Shown one piece after another: positions 4,998 through 6,723 of a DNA stretch of 6,723 nt (position 1 is its first letter; each line of letters opens with the position of its first letter). The notes beneath the pieces were generated by a model, which made no database searches, was not told the origin of the DNA, and was given only the letters and a program-made list of their open reading frames with translations. The DNA is taken from assembly GCA_037142915.1 (NCBI GenBank), contig JBAWZR010000056.1:1-6723 (forward strand). Reading direction: 5' to 3'. Both the position numbers and the translations under genes were made by a program. The DNA is from JBAWZR01 sp037142915. GTDB lineage: Bacteria; Patescibacteriota; Minisyncoccia; Moranbacterales; UBA1568.

Positions 4998-6152
4998 CTA
5001 GCCAAAAAGTCGCGTAAAAACACCTGTATGGACGATGTCCATTCCCGTCACCACGAGCATCAAGAGGAGGAGGAGTGCAAAGCCAATCTGATGAAACCAC
5101 CCTTCGACGCGTTGACTCACTGGCTTGCCGCGAACCACTTCGATGAGGATAAATAAGATGCGTCCACCATCGATGGCCGGTATCGGGAGTGCATTGATGA
5201 TACCCAGATTGATACTCAATATCGCGGCGAAGAACAGCAGATAGGTGATACCAAGATCGCTCGCCTGCCGGGTATACTGCGCGATACCAACCGGGCCCGA
5301 AACGTCAGATAGACTTCCGCCACCGGTCACCATCTTCCCCAATCCGACGAGCATCATCTTCGTCATCTCAATCGTTTGTTTACCACCCTCCCAAATAGCC
5401 TCGTACCAGGGGTAGTGTACCATCGAAACCGCCGCCAACACGATACCCAACGATCCTTCACCCTGAGGATATTCGGTTCGAGGCGTTCCCTGTACCTGAA
5501 TCACCTGGTCGCTCCGTTCAATCCCAAAAGTCAATGACTGTCCCTTATGCTGTTGAATATATTGGCTCGTTTGATTAGCACTCGTCGCCGGTTGCCCATC
5601 GATGGTTTGGATCACATCGCCCGCCCGCAGACCGATCGATTCGGCCGGCGTATTGGGGAGTACGCGCTCAATCTGAATCTTCGTCGAAGCATTAGCCACT
5701 GTATCATCGGTATTCTGTCCGGGGAATCCCAACATCAATACAACTGAGAGTAACACCCACGCCAAGAGAAAATTCATAATCACACCCGCCGCCAACACCT
5801 GTATCCGTGGCCAGGGCTTTCTCGCGGCAAAACTATCCGGATCAAGTTTACCCTCGCCATTCTCGCCCTTGATACGGACGAAACCGCCGAACGGAATCCA
5901 ATTCAACGAGTAAATCGTATTTTTAAATGAAAGTCCCCGCTCCGGGTCGGCATCCTCACGCTTATCACTTCGTACCCATCGATAGCGTTTGTGCTCCTCG
6001 TCCCATGTCACCCCGATCAATCGTGGTGGGAAACCAAAACCGAATTCTTCCGCCTTGATGCCATGCCATCGGGCGACGAAAAAATGCCCAGCCTCATGGA
6101 CGAACACCAAAACACCCAATACTAGGAGAAATATTATTATCGTCCACAACAT
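4998..6152 (-). CDS. rseP: RseP-type site-2 zinc metalloprotease (M50 family, one PDZ domain)
   Basis: This intramembrane protease cuts membrane-bound substrates such as anti-sigma factors or leftover signal peptides within the bilayer. The 384-residue protein shows the full active site: H19-E20-A-G-H23 in the first helix and, near the C-terminus, NALPIPAIDGG (residues 320-330) with D328 as the third zinc ligand. Between them lie YSLNWIPFGGFVRIKGE (81-97), a second helix at about 117-142 starting AAGVIMNF, one PDZ domain at about 157-222 with GLRAGD, and SGPVGI (285-290). A last helix spans about 356-372. The charged stretch at 50-76, between the first helix and the YSLNW motif, is an insert compared with the shortest members. 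It follows frr by 12 nt with no Shine-Dalgarno sequence, so initiation may depend on coupling with frr. It ends at the terminator at 4943-4971. The substrate is unknown here. Confidence 0.95.
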   Translation of the reverse strand: MLWTIIIFLLVLGVLVFVHEAGHFFVARWHGIKAEEFGFGFPPRLIGVTWDEEHKRYRWVRSDKREDADPERGLSFKNTIYSLNWIPFGGFVRIKGENGEGKLDPDSFAARKPWPRIQVLAAGVIMNFLLAWVLLSVVLMLGFPGQNTDDTVANASTKIQIERVLPNTPAESIGLRAGDVIQTIDGQPATSANQTSQYIQQHKGQSLTFGIERSDQVIQVQGTPRTEYPQGEGSLGIVLAAVSMVHYPWYEAIWEGGKQTIEMTKMMLVGLGKMVTGGGSLSDVSGPVGIAQYTRQASDLGITYLLFFAAILSINLGIINALPIPAIDGGRILFILIEVVRGKPVSQRVEGWFHQIGFALLLLLMLVVTGMDIVHTGVFTRLFG

Positions 6153-6164
6153 AAAATTTGTTTT

Positions 6165-6722
6165 TTATACCGTCATTATTTCCTCTTCCTTTTTCTTACG
6201 AATCTCTTCAATCTTTTTATTATACGCCTCGACTTTTTCTTGTACAATTTCCTTACCTCGAAATTTATCATCTTCGCTCATCAAGCCCTCCTTCTCGGTA
6301 TTCTGGATCTCCTTGAGGATTTCCTCACGGACATTGCGCACGGCGATTCGAGCTTCCTCTGCTGTCTGATTGAGCGCCTTCACGAGGTCTCGACGACGAT
6401 CTTCCGTGAGCGACGGGAGATTGAGACGGATTCCGGCACCATCATTGGTCGGATTGACACCGATGTCGGCCTTGCGTATCGCCGCCTCGATGGCACCAAG
6501 AGCTGTCCGGTCCCACGGCTGGATGAGCAATGATCGAGCATCTTGTACCACGATACTCGCAATCTGTTTGAGTGGCAGAGTCGAACCATAACTCTCCACG
6601 GCAATATGTTCCACAAGTGCCGGGGTTGCCCTATTCGTCCGAAACTTCGCTATTTCCTGCGAGAAAAATTCTATCGACTCCTCAAATTTCTTTTCTTTCT
6701 CATGGATGATATCTTGATACAT
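6165..6722 (-). CDS. frr: Ribosome recycling factor
   Basis: This cytoplasmic factor works with EF-G to split the ribosome after termination. At 185 residues it has the normal length, and its N-terminus lines up with known members residue for residue in spacing, which supports the ATG at 6720-6722. Key segments are FRTNRATPALVEHI (residues 27-40; usually RTGRASPAL), the domain II part with Y45-G46 and QPWDRTAL (68-75), NDGAGIRLNLPSLTEDRRRDLVK (from residue 93) and EEARIAVRNVREEI (122-135). R129 and R132 stand where the family has its ribosome-binding arginines. The C-terminal helix is strongly charged (KKIEEIRKKKEEEI). The gene is complete, but its promoter and upstream neighbours lie beyond the right edge. 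The partner next downstream is rseP, 12 nt away and probably co-transcribed. Confidence 0.97.
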   Translation of the reverse strand: MYQDIIHEKEKKFEESIEFFSQEIAKFRTNRATPALVEHIAVESYGSTLPLKQIASIVVQDARSLLIQPWDRTALGAIEAAIRKADIGVNPTNDGAGIRLNLPSLTEDRRRDLVKALNQTAEEARIAVRNVREEILKEIQNTEKEGLMSEDDKFRGKEIVQEKVEAYNKKIEEIRKKKEEEIMTV

Positions 6723-6723
6723 A

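Noticed and set aside
1..6723. Mobile elements, CRISPR arrays, tRNA or rRNA genes
   Set aside because: No transposase or integrase motifs, no spaced direct repeats and no tRNA or rRNA-like sequence were noticed on either strand.

Overview
The window reads as a piece of a bacterial chromosome of moderate GC, with every supportable gene on the minus strand. It joins a translation/proteolysis housekeeping pair to a short surface-polysaccharide cassette and two genes for exported proteins I cannot assign to a family. Ordinary stop codons, including TGA, are used. The site-2 protease carries the motif YSLNWIPFGGFVRIKGE after a charged insert, and the polysaccharide genes form a minimal set without a kinase or flippase in view. 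Together these suggest a Candidatus Patescibacteria (CPR, Parcubacteria- or Moranbacteria-like) genome. That placement rests on recalled family patterns and is only moderately secure.

In transcription order, from the right edge leftwards: frr (6165-6722, complete, one base from the edge), then rseP (4998-6152, 12 nt further on). rseP ends in a GC-rich hairpin terminator (4943-4971). Directly after it is a near-consensus promoter (4913-4940) that starts a leader of about 110 nt with a stem-loop. This leads to a small secreted four-cysteine protein (4411-4797). A structured gap of 161 nt follows. Next is the cassette: a GT-B glycosyltransferase (3164-4249), a Wzy/WaaL-like polymerase or ligase (1785-3167, joined by an ATGA overlap) and a Wzz-like chain-length protein (1144-1752). 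A 206-nt gap holds a second good promoter (1092-1120), a 21-bp inverted repeat over its -35 and a stable hairpin in the leader. It drives a lipoprotein gene that runs off the left edge (1-937, 312 codons visible).

Functionally, the glycosyltransferase would add sugars to a lipid-linked repeat unit at the inner face of the membrane. The Wzy-like protein would polymerise or transfer the units outside, and the Wzz-like protein would set chain length. The secreted protein and the lipoprotein flank this cassette and each has its own promoter and a strong Shine-Dalgarno sequence. The cassette genes and rseP have weak or no Shine-Dalgarno sequence. I see no mobile element, tRNA, rRNA or CRISPR array. 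I do not see a clearly new system. The least explained content is the two exported proteins and their structured leaders.
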